Positions 1-8,871 are shown, counted from the first letter of the stretch. The stretch: 24,355 bases of DNA from Litorivivens sp041625495 (GCF_041625495.1 NZ_JBFJTH010000044.1:1-24355); one strand, 5' to 3'. The notes: generated by a model from the sequence alone, not told the origin. Numbers and translations: made by a program.

Positions 1-190
1 CGCAGACCTTTCTGCAGCGGCAGGGGTGCATGGTTTGGCGGAAGAGAATGAAGATATCCGCCTGCATGTGTTGCCGGTAAACGAGGTTTTGGCAATGATG
101 GATGATGGCCGGATAGACAATGCACACTCGCTCGTTGCCCTGAACTGGTTTGCTCGCCATCACAACCGTCTGCGCGATCTCTGGCGTTGA
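1..190 (+). CDS. nudF: NUDIX hydrolase, ADP-ribose pyrophosphatase type (3' fragment)
   Basis: Only the last 62 codons are in the window; the 5' part, including the NUDIX box, lies to the left. The visible tail contains GVHGLAEENEDIRLHVLP and then GRIDNAHSLVALNWF. This matches the C-terminus of NudF-type ADP-ribose pyrophosphatases, which hydrolyse ADP-ribose to AMP and ribose 5-phosphate. The family match comes from this tail alone, so the substrate is inferred. A related NUDIX sugar-nucleotide hydrolase is the main alternative. The TGA stop overlaps the murJ ATG (TGATG), so the two genes are probably translationally coupled. Confidence 0.7.
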   Translation, partial: ADLSAAAGVHGLAEENEDIRLHVLPVNEVLAMMDDGRIDNAHSLVALNWFARHHNRLRDLWR

Positions 191-1779
191 TGATGGCCGA
201 AAATAAACCGCCTAAGGCTAGCGGTCTGTTGCGTTCCAGTGCCGTGGTGGCCGTGATGACCCTGTTGTCGCGCGTGCTGGGGCTGGCGCGAGACATTGTT
301 ATTGCAGCCATGGTGGGCGCAACTGCCAACGCCGATGCCTTCTTTGTCGCGTTCAAAATCCCTAATTTCCTGCGCCGTCTGTTCGCTGAGGGTGCCTTTT
401 CCCAGGCTTTTGTGCCCGTGCTGGCGGAATATCGGGAAAAGGGAAGTTTGGCCACCGTGCAGCATCTGGTGGACCGCGTGGCTGGCGTACTCGGGGGCGT
501 ATTGTTGCTGGTCACCACGCTAGCCGTTATTGGTGCGCCGGTGGTGGCCACTATTTTCGCACCGGGGTTTTATAACGATGCGGCTAAATTTGCCCTCACG
601 GCAGATATGATTCGCATTACCTTTCCCTATCTTTTCCTGATCTCCATGACCGGTTTTGCCGGCGCCATCTTGAACAGCTATGGTCGCTTTGCGATCCCTG
701 CGTTTACTCCGGTGTTGTTGAATGTTTGCCTGATTGGCGCCGCGCTGTGGATATCTCCACTGATGACGGAGCCTGCCGTGGGCCTGGCTTGGGGGGTCCT
801 GTTGGCCGGATTCTGTCAGTTGGTGTTTCAACTGCCGTTTTTAAAGCGTATTCATCTATTGCCGCGACCGCGCTGGCACTGGCGTGACGAAGGGGTGCAG
901 AAAATCATTGGACTGATGATTCCGGCGCTATTTGGTGTGTCAGTGAGTCAGATCAACTTGTTGCTAGATACGGTTATTGCCTCTTTCTTGCCCACCGGTA
1001 GCGTGTCCTGGCTGTATTATTCGGATCGACTGGTGGAGCTGCCACTTGGGGTATTCGCCATTGCCATCGGCACGGTGATCCTGCCGAGCCTGTCGCGCCA
1101 TAATATTGGCAGCGATGAAAAGTCGTTTTCAGCGACCTTAGATTGGGCCATGCGTGCGGTACTGATCCTGGGTGTGCCCGCTGCGGTGGCGCTGTTCATT
1201 CTGGCTGAGCCGGTGCTCATTACGCTGTTCCAGTACGGTGAGTTGTCGATGCGTGATGTGGCCATGGCCACTTTCAGCCTGCGTGCCTATACCCTTGGCC
1301 TGCTGGCCTTTATGCTCATTAAAGTGCTGGCGCCAGGCTACTTTGCGCAGCAGGACACGAAAACCCCGGTCAAGATCGGCGTGGTCGCGATGGCGGCCAA
1401 TATGGTGCTGAATCTGCTGTTTGCCATTCCCCTGCATCACTATTTCCAGTTGGGCCATGTGGGGCTTGCGCTGGCGACGGCAGGGTCGGCCAGTTTGAAC
1501 GCCGGGCTGCTTTTTGCGGGTTTGCGCCGCAGTGGGACCTATCAGCCGCGCCCGGGCTGGCTGGCTTATAGCCTGCGCCTTGGCTGCGCGACAGCAGCGA
1601 TGGCCGCCGTGCTTGTGCTATTGTTGGCGCGCGTGCCGGCCTGGGATGCGCTCACTGCGCTGGCCCGGGCTTACGAGATGGCCCTGCTCTGTTTTGCCGG
1701 GCTCTTGGCCTACATTGTGACTCTGGGCGCGCTTGGTGTGCGTCTCAGACATTTCAGAGGCCAGACGACTAAGTTATAA
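190..1779 (+). CDS. murJ: Lipid II flippase MurJ (MviN)
   Basis: MurJ is a polytopic inner-membrane protein of the MOP exporter superfamily. It flips lipid II to the periplasmic face for peptidoglycan synthesis. The protein is 529 aa from the ATG at 190 and is hydrophobic throughout, consistent with the 14 membrane segments of the family. The N-terminal block SRVLGLARD and the stretch DAFFVAFKIPNFLRRLFAEG are characteristic. They place the conserved charged cavity residues at about R28, R34, D49, R62 and R63, ten positions later than in E. coli. The ATG at 190 overlaps the stop of the upstream NUDIX gene. A second ATG at 193 and an in-frame TTG at 187 are also possible, and no strong Shine-Dalgarno sequence decides between them. 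ribF follows after 30 bp. Confidence 0.96.
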   Translation: MMAENKPPKASGLLRSSAVVAVMTLLSRVLGLARDIVIAAMVGATANADAFFVAFKIPNFLRRLFAEGAFSQAFVPVLAEYREKGSLATVQHLVDRVAGVLGGVLLLVTTLAVIGAPVVATIFAPGFYNDAAKFALTADMIRITFPYLFLISMTGFAGAILNSYGRFAIPAFTPVLLNVCLIGAALWISPLMTEPAVGLAWGVLLAGFCQLVFQLPFLKRIHLLPRPRWHWRDEGVQKIIGLMIPALFGVSVSQINLLLDTVIASFLPTGSVSWLYYSDRLVELPLGVFAIAIGTVILPSLSRHNIGSDEKSFSATLDWAMRAVLILGVPAAVALFILAEPVLITLFQYGELSMRDVAMATFSLRAYTLGLLAFMLIKVLAPGYFAQQDTKTPVKIGVVAMAANMVLNLLFAIPLHHYFQLGHVGLALATAGSASLNAGLLFAGLRRSGTYQPRPGWLAYSLRLGCATAAMAAVLVLLLARVPAWDALTALARAYEMALLCFAGLLAYIVTLGALGVRLRHFRGQTTKL

Positions 1780-1780
1780 T
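1753..1780 (+). promoter_or_regulatory. Candidate sigma70 promoter before ribF
   Basis: A perfect TATAAT lies at 1775-1780, overlapping the murJ stop codon. A weak -35 element, TTCAGA (1753-1758, 4 of 6 matches), lies 16 bp upstream. A start near 1787 would give a leader of about 23 nt for ribF. This could give the ribF-ileS-lspA-fkpB-ispH block a promoter independent of murJ. The call rests mainly on the -10 hexamer. Confidence 0.35.
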
Positions 1781-1809
1781 CACGCGCTTCTTTATGCAGC
1801 GAGCCCCTC

Positions 1810-2751
1810 ATGGAGTTAATCCGAGGATTTAACAGCATCCGCGATCGGCACAAGGGTTGCGTGGCGACCATTGGCGCATTTGACGGAGTACACCTCGGGC
1901 ATCAGGCGGTTCTGCAACAGCTGATGGCCAAAGGGCGCGAATTGGGCCTGCCAACGACAGTGGTGGTCTTTGAGCCCCTCCCGCGGGAGTTTTTTTCCCC
2001 GCACGAAGCGCCGCCCCGCCTGATGAGCTTTCGCGAGCGCTTTCACGCCCTGCGCGAGCTGGGTATAGATCAGATAATGCGGATTCGCTTCAGCGCCAGC
2101 TTTCGGGAAATGGGCGCGATGGAGTTTATCCGCAAGCTCTTTGTGGACGGCATTGATGCCAAATACATTGTGGTGGGCGATGACTTGCGATTTGGTCGTG
2201 ACCGCAGTGGTGGCTTTGGCATGTTGAAAGCCGCAGGCCAAACATACGGTTTTGAGGTGGTGGATACCGCCACCCTGACGCAGGGCAATGAGCGTGTCAG
2301 CAGCACGCGGATACGGGAAGTACTGGCCGAGGCCAATTTTTCCGAGGCTGAGCGCCTGTTGGGGCGCCCCTATAGCATTGCCGGACGTGTCATTGTCGGT
2401 CAGCAGTTGGGTCGTACGCTGGGTGTGCCGACAGCCAATATGGAGTTGCACCGGCTGCGATCGCCCTTGGCGGGTGTGTTTGCAGTAGAAGTGGAGTGCC
2501 CGGACGGCGTTATTCGCCCAGGGGTGGCCAATGTGGGCACCCGGCCGACGGTGGATAACCTGCCCAAGGCAATCCTGGAAGTACATGTGCTGGATTACAG
2601 CGGTAACCTGTACCGGCGTAATATCAAGGTGCTGTTCCGCAAGAAGCTGCGAAACGAAATTCGTTTTGATGGACTGGATGCCCTGAAAACCCAGATTCAC
2701 AGGGATATTGACGAAGCGCGCAATTATTTCGCTGAGCGCGGCGATGCTTGA
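1810..2751 (+). CDS. ribF: Bifunctional riboflavin kinase / FAD synthetase
   Basis: RibF phosphorylates riboflavin to FMN and then adenylylates FMN to FAD in the cytoplasm. The 313-aa length is normal. The N-terminal FAD synthetase domain carries the nucleotidyltransferase motif GAFDGVHLGH at residues 22-31. The C-terminal riboflavin kinase domain begins near residue 190 with GRVIVGQQLGRTLGVPTAN; the PTAN motif is at 207-210. The ATG at 1810 aligns with family N-termini. The gene lies between murJ and ileS, the usual gammaproteobacterial position, and its stop is 12 bp from the ileS ATG. It supplies flavin cofactors and has no special role in the neighbouring pathways. Confidence 0.97.
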   Translation: MELIRGFNSIRDRHKGCVATIGAFDGVHLGHQAVLQQLMAKGRELGLPTTVVVFEPLPREFFSPHEAPPRLMSFRERFHALRELGIDQIMRIRFSASFREMGAMEFIRKLFVDGIDAKYIVVGDDLRFGRDRSGGFGMLKAAGQTYGFEVVDTATLTQGNERVSSTRIREVLAEANFSEAERLLGRPYSIAGRVIVGQQLGRTLGVPTANMELHRLRSPLAGVFAVEVECPDGVIRPGVANVGTRPTVDNLPKAILEVHVLDYSGNLYRRNIKVLFRKKLRNEIRFDGLDALKTQIHRDIDEARNYFAERGDA

Positions 2752-2763
2752 TTTTTGGATGCT

Positions 2764-5559
2764 ATGAGCGATTACAAACACACTCTGAACCTGCCGCAAA
2801 CGGCGTTTCCCATGAAGGCTAACCTGGCCCAGCGTGAGCCGGGTATGCTCAAGAAGTGGCAGGAAAGCAAGCTTTACAACGCGATTCGCGAGGCGCGCGC
2901 TGGACGTGAGAAATTTATTCTGCACGATGGCCCGCCCTACGCTAACGGCGATATTCACCTGGGGCATGCGGTCAATAAGATCCTCAAGGACATCATTGTT
3001 AAGTCGAAAACCCTCGAGGGGTTCGATGCACCTTATGTGCCGGGTTGGGACTGCCACGGTCTGCCTATTGAACTGAACGTAGAGAAGAAGGTCGGCAAGC
3101 CAGGCCATAAAGTGGATGTGCGTACTTTTCGACAGAAGTGTCGCGATTACGCCAGCAAACAGGTTGCCGGGCAGCGCACCAGCTTTGAACGCCTGGGGGT
3201 CCTCGGAGATTGGGACGAGCCCTACCTCACGATGAACTACGCCTTCGAGGCGAATATCATCCGCGCTCTGGGTAAAATCGTGGACAACGGTCACGTGCAT
3301 AAGGGCTTCAAGCCGGTGCACTGGTGTACCGATTGCGGCTCGGCCCTGGCCGAAGCGGAAGTAGAATACAAAGACAAAACCTCGCCGGCTATTGATGTGG
3401 CGTTTGCTGCCGTGGATGCGGCGGATTTCTCCAAGCGCACCGGTGTCACGGTCAACGCAGTGGATTTGGTGATCTGGACCACCACGCCCTGGACGCTACC
3501 CGCCAACCAGGCGGTGGCTCTGCATCCTGAGTTGGAGTACGTGGTTGCCGCCTACGGTGACCGTACTGTGGTGCTGGCGCGGGATCTGCACGAAAAAGCC
3601 TTGCTGCGCTATGGGGCTGAAAGTTTTGAAATTCTCGGTGATTTCGTCGGAGCTGCGCTAGAAGGCTTACAGCTGAAGCACCCTTTCTACGATCGGCAAG
3701 TGCCCGTCATTCTGGGCGACCACGTTACGGTCGATGCCGGTACCGGTGCAGTGCATACCGCTCCAGGCCACGGCGCCGACGACTTTGTGGTGGGCAGCAA
3801 ATACAATCTCGACGTGCTGAACCCGGTGGGCGGTAACGGCGTGTTTCTCGATGACACGGAGTTGTTTGCCGGGCAGTTTGTGCACAAGGCCAATCAGCCG
3901 ATTGTGGAATTGCTGGACGAACGTGGGCGGCTGTTGCACAACGAGGCCTACGAGCACAGTTACCCGCACTGTTGGCGACACAAATCACCGATAATCTTTC
4001 GCGCCACGCCGCAGTGGTTTATCAGTATGCAGCAAAATGGCTTGCTGAATACCGCCATGAACGCTGCCGACGAGGTGCAGTGGCTGCCTGAATGGGGCAA
4101 AGCGCGTATCGAATCCATGATGCAGGAGCGGCCGGACTGGTGTATTTCCCGGCAACGTACCTGGGGTGTGCCCATTGCACTGTTTGTGCACAAGCAAACA
4201 GCAGAGCTGCATCCCGATACGCCGGCGTTGATAGAACAGGTCGCGCAGCGTGTCGAAAAAGAAGGCATTGATGGCTGGTTTGAACTCGATGCGGCTGAGC
4301 TGCTGGGCGACGATGCTCAGCAATATGACAAAGTCACGGATACTCTGGATGTCTGGTTTGACTCTGGTGTAACTCACTTTGCCGTGCTGAATCAGCGCGA
4401 TCAGCTGCAATACCCTGCGGATCTGTATTTGGAAGGCTCGGATCAACACCGTGGCTGGTTCCAGTCCTCGCTGCTGTCGGCCATCGCGGTGAACGGCAAT
4501 GCACCCTACAAAACCGTACTGACCCACGGCTTTACCGTGGACACTAACGGTCACAAAATGTCGAAGTCCCTGGGTAATGTGATTGCGCCGCAGGAAGTGA
4601 TGAATGACCTGGGTGCCGACGTGTTGCGGCTGTGGGTTGCGGCCACCGATTATCGCGGCGAAATGACGGTCTCCAAGGAGATCTTTAAACGTACCGCTGA
4701 CTCCTACCGCCGTATCCGCAATACCGCACGTTTTCTGTTGGCGAACATGGCTGGTTTTGATCCGTCGTCAGATCTCGTGGCCAGCGACAATATGCTCAGT
4801 CTTGATCGCTGGATTGTGCATCACACGGCGCAGCTGCAGGAAGAGATTCGCGGTGCCTACAACCGCTATCAGTTTCACCAGGTCTATCAGAAACTGCATA
4901 ACTTCTGCGTGGTAGAGTTGGGCGGCTTCTATCTGGATGTGATCAAGGATCGCCAGTACACGACCGGCGCCAACAGTCTGGCTCGCCGTTCTGCTCAGAC
5001 CGCGCTGTACCACATCGCGCAGGCCATGACGCGCTGGATGGCGCCCATCCTTAGCTTTACCGCTGACGAGCTTTGGGACAATCTGCCGGGTGAGCAGTCC
5101 GGTAGTGTGTTCGTTGCCGAGTGGTACACTGATCTGGCACGTTTCGACGACCCTGAGCGTGGTGAAGGCTTCTGGAATCTAATTCAAGAGGTGAAAGCTT
5201 CCGTCAATAAAGCTATGGAAGAAGCCCGCAACAACAAGGTTATCGGCGGCAGTCTGCAGGCAGAGGTTACCCTGTATTGCGACGCTGCGCTGCGCGATGA
5301 GCTGGCCAAGCTCGGCGATGAGCTGCGCTTTGTGCTGATTACATCGAAGGCTGTGGTGGCAGATATTGCTGACAGCAGTAATGCGGTTAGCACCGACCTC
5401 GACAATCTGGAAGTCGCCATTGCAGCCAGCGCCGGCAGTAAGTGTGCACGCTGCTGGCATCATCGTGAAGATGTGGGCTCGGTGGATTCTCACCCCGAGC
5501 TTTGCGTACGTTGTGTAGATAATATAGAAGGTGATGGTGAACAGCGCCGTTATGCATAG
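2764..5559 (+). CDS. ileS: Isoleucyl-tRNA synthetase
   Basis: This class I aminoacyl-tRNA synthetase charges tRNA-Ile and edits misactivated valine. The protein is 931 aa and begins MSDYKHTLNLPQTAFPM, which matches the E. coli N-terminus almost residue for residue. For that reason I chose the ATG at 2764 over the in-frame TTG at 2755. The HIGH-type signature PYANGDIHLGH is at residues 58-68 and KMSKS at about 598-602. The editing domain lies between them (WTTTPWTLPAN and the following region). The C-terminal zinc finger has four cysteines at about 894, 897, 914 and 917. All catalytic signatures are intact. The 3' end overlaps the start of lspA. Confidence 0.98.
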   Translation: MSDYKHTLNLPQTAFPMKANLAQREPGMLKKWQESKLYNAIREARAGREKFILHDGPPYANGDIHLGHAVNKILKDIIVKSKTLEGFDAPYVPGWDCHGLPIELNVEKKVGKPGHKVDVRTFRQKCRDYASKQVAGQRTSFERLGVLGDWDEPYLTMNYAFEANIIRALGKIVDNGHVHKGFKPVHWCTDCGSALAEAEVEYKDKTSPAIDVAFAAVDAADFSKRTGVTVNAVDLVIWTTTPWTLPANQAVALHPELEYVVAAYGDRTVVLARDLHEKALLRYGAESFEILGDFVGAALEGLQLKHPFYDRQVPVILGDHVTVDAGTGAVHTAPGHGADDFVVGSKYNLDVLNPVGGNGVFLDDTELFAGQFVHKANQPIVELLDERGRLLHNEAYEHSYPHCWRHKSPIIFRATPQWFISMQQNGLLNTAMNAADEVQWLPEWGKARIESMMQERPDWCISRQRTWGVPIALFVHKQTAELHPDTPALIEQVAQRVEKEGIDGWFELDAAELLGDDAQQYDKVTDTLDVWFDSGVTHFAVLNQRDQLQYPADLYLEGSDQHRGWFQSSLLSAIAVNGNAPYKTVLTHGFTVDTNGHKMSKSLGNVIAPQEVMNDLGADVLRLWVAATDYRGEMTVSKEIFKRTADSYRRIRNTARFLLANMAGFDPSSDLVASDNMLSLDRWIVHHTAQLQEEIRGAYNRYQFHQVYQKLHNFCVVELGGFYLDVIKDRQYTTGANSLARRSAQTALYHIAQAMTRWMAPILSFTADELWDNLPGEQSGSVFVAEWYTDLARFDDPERGEGFWNLIQEVKASVNKAMEEARNNKVIGGSLQAEVTLYCDAALRDELAKLGDELRFVLITSKAVVADIADSSNAVSTDLDNLEVAIAASAGSKCARCWHHREDVGSVDSHPELCVRCVDNIEGDGEQRRYA

Positions 5560-6058
5560 TCGCCGGATTATCCGGAATCTGGTGGAGACCGGCGTGATCC
5601 GCTGGTATCTATTTGCCTTCGCAATGGTGTTACTGGATCAGTGGACCAAGCATTTAGCGGACACCTACCTTTCCTATGGTCAGCCGGTGTATGTGTTGCC
5701 GGTATTTAACCTGACACTGCACTACAACACCGGCGCGGCATTCAGTTTTCTCAGTGACGCTGGTGGCTGGCAGCGGTGGTTTTTCATTGTGGTCTCGCTT
5801 GGCGTCAGTGTGGCTCTGGTTGTCTGGATGGCATTAATTAAAAATCAGCAGCGACTTCTCACCTTTTCACTGTGCATGATTCTGGCCGGAGCAGTGGGGA
5901 ACCTGGTCGACCGGGTTGTGCTGGGCCATGTGGTCGATTTTATTTCCCTGCATTGGAATAATCGTTATTTTCCGGCCTTTAACTGGGCCGATACCTGTAT
6001 TACCGTGGGCGCCGCCAGCATGTTGCTGGATATGGTGCTGCACCCGGAACACCGTTGA
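5552..6058 (+). CDS. lspA: Lipoprotein signal peptidase (signal peptidase II)
   Basis: LspA is an inner-membrane aspartic protease that removes the signal peptide from diacylglyceryl-modified prolipoproteins. With the ATG at 5552 the protein is 168 aa with four hydrophobic segments. Family motifs include NTGAAFSFLSDAGGW, GNLVDR and FNWADT. The two catalytic aspartates are at about D120 and D147. The start is uncertain. The ATG at 5552 overlaps the ileS stop by 8 bp. Another ATG at 5534 would add six residues and overlap ileS further. A GAAGG at 5527-5531 is too close to the first and too far from the second to decide. The gene order ileS-lspA-fkpB-ispH is standard. Confidence 0.95.
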   Translation: MHSRRIIRNLVETGVIRWYLFAFAMVLLDQWTKHLADTYLSYGQPVYVLPVFNLTLHYNTGAAFSFLSDAGGWQRWFFIVVSLGVSVALVVWMALIKNQQRLLTFSLCMILAGAVGNLVDRVVLGHVVDFISLHWNNRYFPAFNWADTCITVGAASMLLDMVLHPEHR

Positions 6059-6059
6059 G

Positions 6060-6497
6060 ATGACTATCGATACCCAATCGCGTATTACCCTGCACTTTGA
6101 GCTGGCCATGGACGATGGCGCGGTGGTGGATTCTACCTTTGAGCGAACACCAGCCACCTTTACCTATGGCGACGGCAGTTTGCTGCCCGGCGTTGAGAAA
6201 AAGCTGCTGGGTATGTGCGCGGGTGAGAAAAAGGATTTTGTGCTCAACCCCGAAGACGCTTTTGGCCAACCAAATCCAGCCAACATCCAGCATTTCAAGC
6301 GCGATCAGTTTGGCGCTGACATGGAGCTCGCTGAGGGTATGGTGATTTCGTTTGCCGATGCTCAGCGAGCGGAGTTGCCGGGGGTGGTACAGTCGATCAG
6401 CGACGATGAGGTTGTGGTCAACTTTAATCATCCGCTGGCGGGGCGTACACTGCGATTTACCGCAGAAATCCTCAAGGTGGAAGCCGTTAGCTCATGA
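6060..6497 (+). CDS. fkpB: FKBP-type peptidyl-prolyl cis-trans isomerase, SlpA/FkpB type
   Basis: This 145-aa cytoplasmic FKBP catalyses proline isomerisation and probably also acts as a chaperone. The sequence has the SlpA pattern. An N-terminal FKBP half contains DDGAVVDSTFE, a GDGSLLPGVEKKLLGM segment and the EDAFGQPNP motif. An inserted flap region follows, and the FKBP fold then resumes with FNHPLAGRTLRF. The ATG at 6060 is one base beyond the lspA stop. The stop overlaps the ispH start as ATGA, so lspA, fkpB and ispH are almost certainly co-transcribed and coupled. The reading frame extends far upstream inside lspA, but that part is only a shadow; family alignment supports this start. 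Confidence 0.94.
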   Translation: MTIDTQSRITLHFELAMDDGAVVDSTFERTPATFTYGDGSLLPGVEKKLLGMCAGEKKDFVLNPEDAFGQPNPANIQHFKRDQFGADMELAEGMVISFADAQRAELPGVVQSISDDEVVVNFNHPLAGRTLRFTAEILKVEAVSS

Positions 6498-7456
6498 GTG
6501 CTATTGAAATCCGAATGGCAAATCCGCGCGGCTTTTGTGCCGGCGTAGATCGCGCTATTGAAATCGTCAATCGCGCGCTGGATGTCTTCGGCGCGCCCAT
6601 CTACGTTCGACACGAAGTCGTGCACAACAAGTTTGTGGTGGATAACCTGCGTGAGCGCGGTGCGGTTTTTGTCGATGAACTGCACGAAGTGCCAGATGAT
6701 GTGATTGTCATATTTTCTGCTCATGGCGTTTCCCGAGCGGTGCGCGAGGAGGCGGAAGCGCGTGGTCTCAAGGTTTTTGATGCCACCTGCCCACTGGTTA
6801 CCAAAGTCCATATGGAAGTGGTCAAATACAGTCGCGAAGGCCGCGAGTGTATTCTGATCGGCCACAAGGGCCATCCGGAAGTGGAAGGCACCATGGGGCA
6901 GTATGATGCCAGCGAAGGGGGGGCGATCTACCTGGTTGAAGATGTTGACCAGGTGGGTGACCTGCAGGTTCGCGACTCGGAGCATCTCTCTTTTGTAACC
7001 CAGACAACCCTGTCGATGGACGATACAGCAGCGGTTATTGATGCGCTGCGGCAGCGCTTTCCCTCTATCGAGGGGCCGCGCAAAGATGATATCTGCTATG
7101 CAACCCAAAATCGGCAGGACGCGGTCAAAACCCTCGCCGAGCAGAGTGATCTGGTGCTGGTCGTAGGTTCACCCAACTCCTCCAATTCCAACCGTTTGCG
7201 TGAGCTGGCTGAGCGCCGTGGTTGTCAGGCTCACCTGATAGATGCGGCGGGTGATATCAAACCAGAGTGGCTCAAGGGGATTAAATGCGTCGGCATCACT
7301 GCTGGGGCCTCGGCACCTGAAGTGCTGGTGCAGGATGTTATTGCCCGTCTGTGTGAGTTGGGCGCATCTGTCCCCGTCGAGCTGGAAGGCCGCCCCGAGA
7401 ACATTACCTTTTCATTGCCACGCGAACTGCGCTGGGTGGACGCCGCTAGCGAGTAG
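6494..7456 (+). CDS. ispH: 4-hydroxy-3-methylbut-2-enyl diphosphate reductase
   Basis: IspH (LytB) is the last enzyme of the non-mevalonate isoprenoid pathway. It reduces HMBPP to isopentenyl and dimethylallyl diphosphate with a [4Fe-4S] cluster. The protein is 320 aa. The three cluster cysteines are C15 (NPRGFCAGVDRAI), C99 (DATCPLVTKVH) and C201 (CYATQNRQ). The EVEGTMGQ motif, which includes the catalytic glutamate, and the late VGSPNSSNSNRL and GITAGASAPE motifs are also present. The ATG overlaps the fkpB stop by 4 bp. ispH ends the operon; the next gene (rhlE) is convergent, with a hairpin between them. Confidence 0.98.
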   Translation: MSAIEIRMANPRGFCAGVDRAIEIVNRALDVFGAPIYVRHEVVHNKFVVDNLRERGAVFVDELHEVPDDVIVIFSAHGVSRAVREEAEARGLKVFDATCPLVTKVHMEVVKYSREGRECILIGHKGHPEVEGTMGQYDASEGGAIYLVEDVDQVGDLQVRDSEHLSFVTQTTLSMDDTAAVIDALRQRFPSIEGPRKDDICYATQNRQDAVKTLAEQSDLVLVVGSPNSSNSNRLRELAERRGCQAHLIDAAGDIKPEWLKGIKCVGITAGASAPEVLVQDVIARLCELGASVPVELEGRPENITFSLPRELRWVDAASE

Positions 7457-7457
7457 C

Positions 7458-7479
7458 GTCGCGCAGCAATGTGCGCGAC
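7458..7479. terminator. Perfect 8-bp stem-loop between convergent ispH and rhlE
   Basis: GTCGCGCA (7458-7465) and TGCGCGAC (7472-7479) are exact reverse complements separated by six bases. The stem begins two bases after the ispH stop. No clear T-tract follows on either strand, so this is not a textbook intrinsic terminator. It may mark the 3' ends of both transcripts or stabilise them. The position in a 51-bp convergent gap supports an end-of-operon role. Confidence 0.4.
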
Positions 7480-7507
7480 TTGCTTCGTGTTCGCGAAGGT
7501 CGCGGGC

Positions 7508-8800
7508 TTATTGTGGTCGGCTCTGCTTCTGGCTGTTGCCGTTAGCGCTGACAGGTTTTCGCCGTCTTGAACGGTTTCTATTGCCTGGAGCTCCTGGCGC
7601 CGCATTTTGATTTGTGTTGCGACGTGGCTTGTGAACCGGGCGAATGGACTGGGAATCGGGCACTTCGTGATTCGGTTCAAAACCGTCCACGTATTCCCGT
7701 GGGATATTCTGCTTGATCAGTCGCTCAATCTGTTGCAGCTGTTTGGCTTCATCCGCGCTCACCAGTGATACTGCCTCACCGTCGGCGCCAGCGCGCCCGG
7801 TGCGACCAATGCGATGCACGTAGTCTTCGGCAACATTGGGTAAGTCAAAATTGACAACGTGGGGCAGCTGGCTGATATCGAGGCCGCGGGCTGCGATGTC
7901 GGTGGCAACCAGTACCTGAACTTTGCCTTCCTTGAAGTCCTGCAGTGCGCGCAATCGGGCTGCCTGACTTTTATTGCCGTGAATGGCGGCCGCCTTCACA
8001 CCTGAACCGTCCAGTTTCTTTGCCAGCCGGTTGGCGCCGTGCTTGGTTTTGGAAAATACCAGCACTTGGTGCCAGTTTCGGGTTTGGATCAGCTCGAGTA
8101 GCAGGTCGGGCTTGCGCGCCTTATCTACCGGAGCCATCCACTGCTTGATGGTGGCAACGGTGGTATTGCGTGGCGTGACCGAGATTTCTTCCGGCTGGTT
8201 CATGATGCCTTTTGCCAGCGTTCGAATCTCGGGGGAGAAAGTTGCCGAAAACAGCAGGTTTTGACGTTTTTTCGGGAGCAGCGCCAGGATCTTGCGAATA
8301 TCGTGGATAAAGCCCATGTCGAGCATGCGGTCGGCTTCGTCCAGCACCAGAATTTCCAGCTGATCAAAGCGCACGGCATTTTGCTGGTAGAGATCGAGCA
8401 GGCGACCAGGCGTGGCGACCAGAATATCGACACCTTTTCGCAAGGCCATCATTTGCGGGTTGATTTTTACCCCGCCAAAGACCACTGTGCTGCGAAGTTT
8501 GAGGTGTTTCCCGTAGTCGGCAACGCTTTGCCCAACCTGGGCGGCTAGCTCGCGTGTTGGGGTTAGTATCAGCGTGCGCGCCTGATTGGGCTTGGCGGGC
8601 TGTCCGCGGCTGAGCAATTCGAGGATCGGCAGCGTAAAGCCGGCGGTTTTGCCGGTACCGGTTTGGGCGGCAGCCATCAGATCGACACCTTTCAACACGA
8701 CCGGTACGGCCTGTGCCTGAATGGGTGACGGTTTTTCGTAGCCTTTCTGAGCGATGGCCTGAAGAAGCGGCTCAGAGAGACCGAGGGTGGTAAAGGGCAT
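7508..8800 (-). CDS. rhlE: DEAD-box ATP-dependent RNA helicase, RhlE type
   Basis: This cytoplasmic RNA helicase is of the type linked to ribosome assembly and RNA decay. With the start at 8800 (MPFTTLGLSEPLL) it is 430 aa. All core motifs are present: Q motif near residues 21-28 (YEKPSPIQ), AQTGTGKT at 45-52, PTRELAAQ at 81-88, DEAD at 154-157, SAT at 185-187, ARGLDIS at 304-310 and HRIGRTGR at 329-336. The tail after about residue 375 is a disordered Arg/Asn/Gln-rich extension typical of RhlE proteins. An in-frame start 20 codons upstream exists, but homologues begin at the chosen Met. The gene lies 71 bp downstream of the tRNA-Leu gene on the same strand, with no clear terminator between them. 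RhlE is chosen over SrmB or DbpA from the N-terminal pattern and the tail. Confidence 0.88.
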   Translation of the reverse strand: MPFTTLGLSEPLLQAIAQKGYEKPSPIQAQAVPVVLKGVDLMAAAQTGTGKTAGFTLPILELLSRGQPAKPNQARTLILTPTRELAAQVGQSVADYGKHLKLRSTVVFGGVKINPQMMALRKGVDILVATPGRLLDLYQQNAVRFDQLEILVLDEADRMLDMGFIHDIRKILALLPKKRQNLLFSATFSPEIRTLAKGIMNQPEEISVTPRNTTVATIKQWMAPVDKARKPDLLLELIQTRNWHQVLVFSKTKHGANRLAKKLDGSGVKAAAIHGNKSQAARLRALQDFKEGKVQVLVATDIAARGLDISQLPHVVNFDLPNVAEDYVHRIGRTGRAGADGEAVSLVSADEAKQLQQIERLIKQNIPREYVDGFEPNHEVPDSQSIRPVHKPRRNTNQNAAPGAPGNRNRSRRRKPVSANGNSQKQSRPQ

Positions 8801-8871
8801 ATGTGTTCCGGAAGCGTTAATTCGACCTGTTAAAGGTAATGTTCGAGTCAGGTGAATCAAGGAAGAGTAAA

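Noticed and set aside
2755..2763. TTG at 2755 as the ileS start
   Set aside because: The ATG at 2764 gives an N-terminus nearly identical to that of E. coli IleS; the extra three residues are not conserved.
1816..3321. 501-codon open frame on the minus strand across ribF and the start of ileS
   Set aside because: It lies wholly opposite two well-identified genes and spans their junction. The translation shows no recognisable domain, and its composition is that of an antisense shadow of GC-biased codons.
3985..4554. 189-codon open frame on the minus strand inside ileS
   Set aside because: This is a shadow of the ileS catalytic region with no domain of its own.
6428..7108. 226-codon open frame on the minus strand opposite ispH
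   Set aside because: ispH is complete with all cluster cysteines, and the antisense product is not recognisable.
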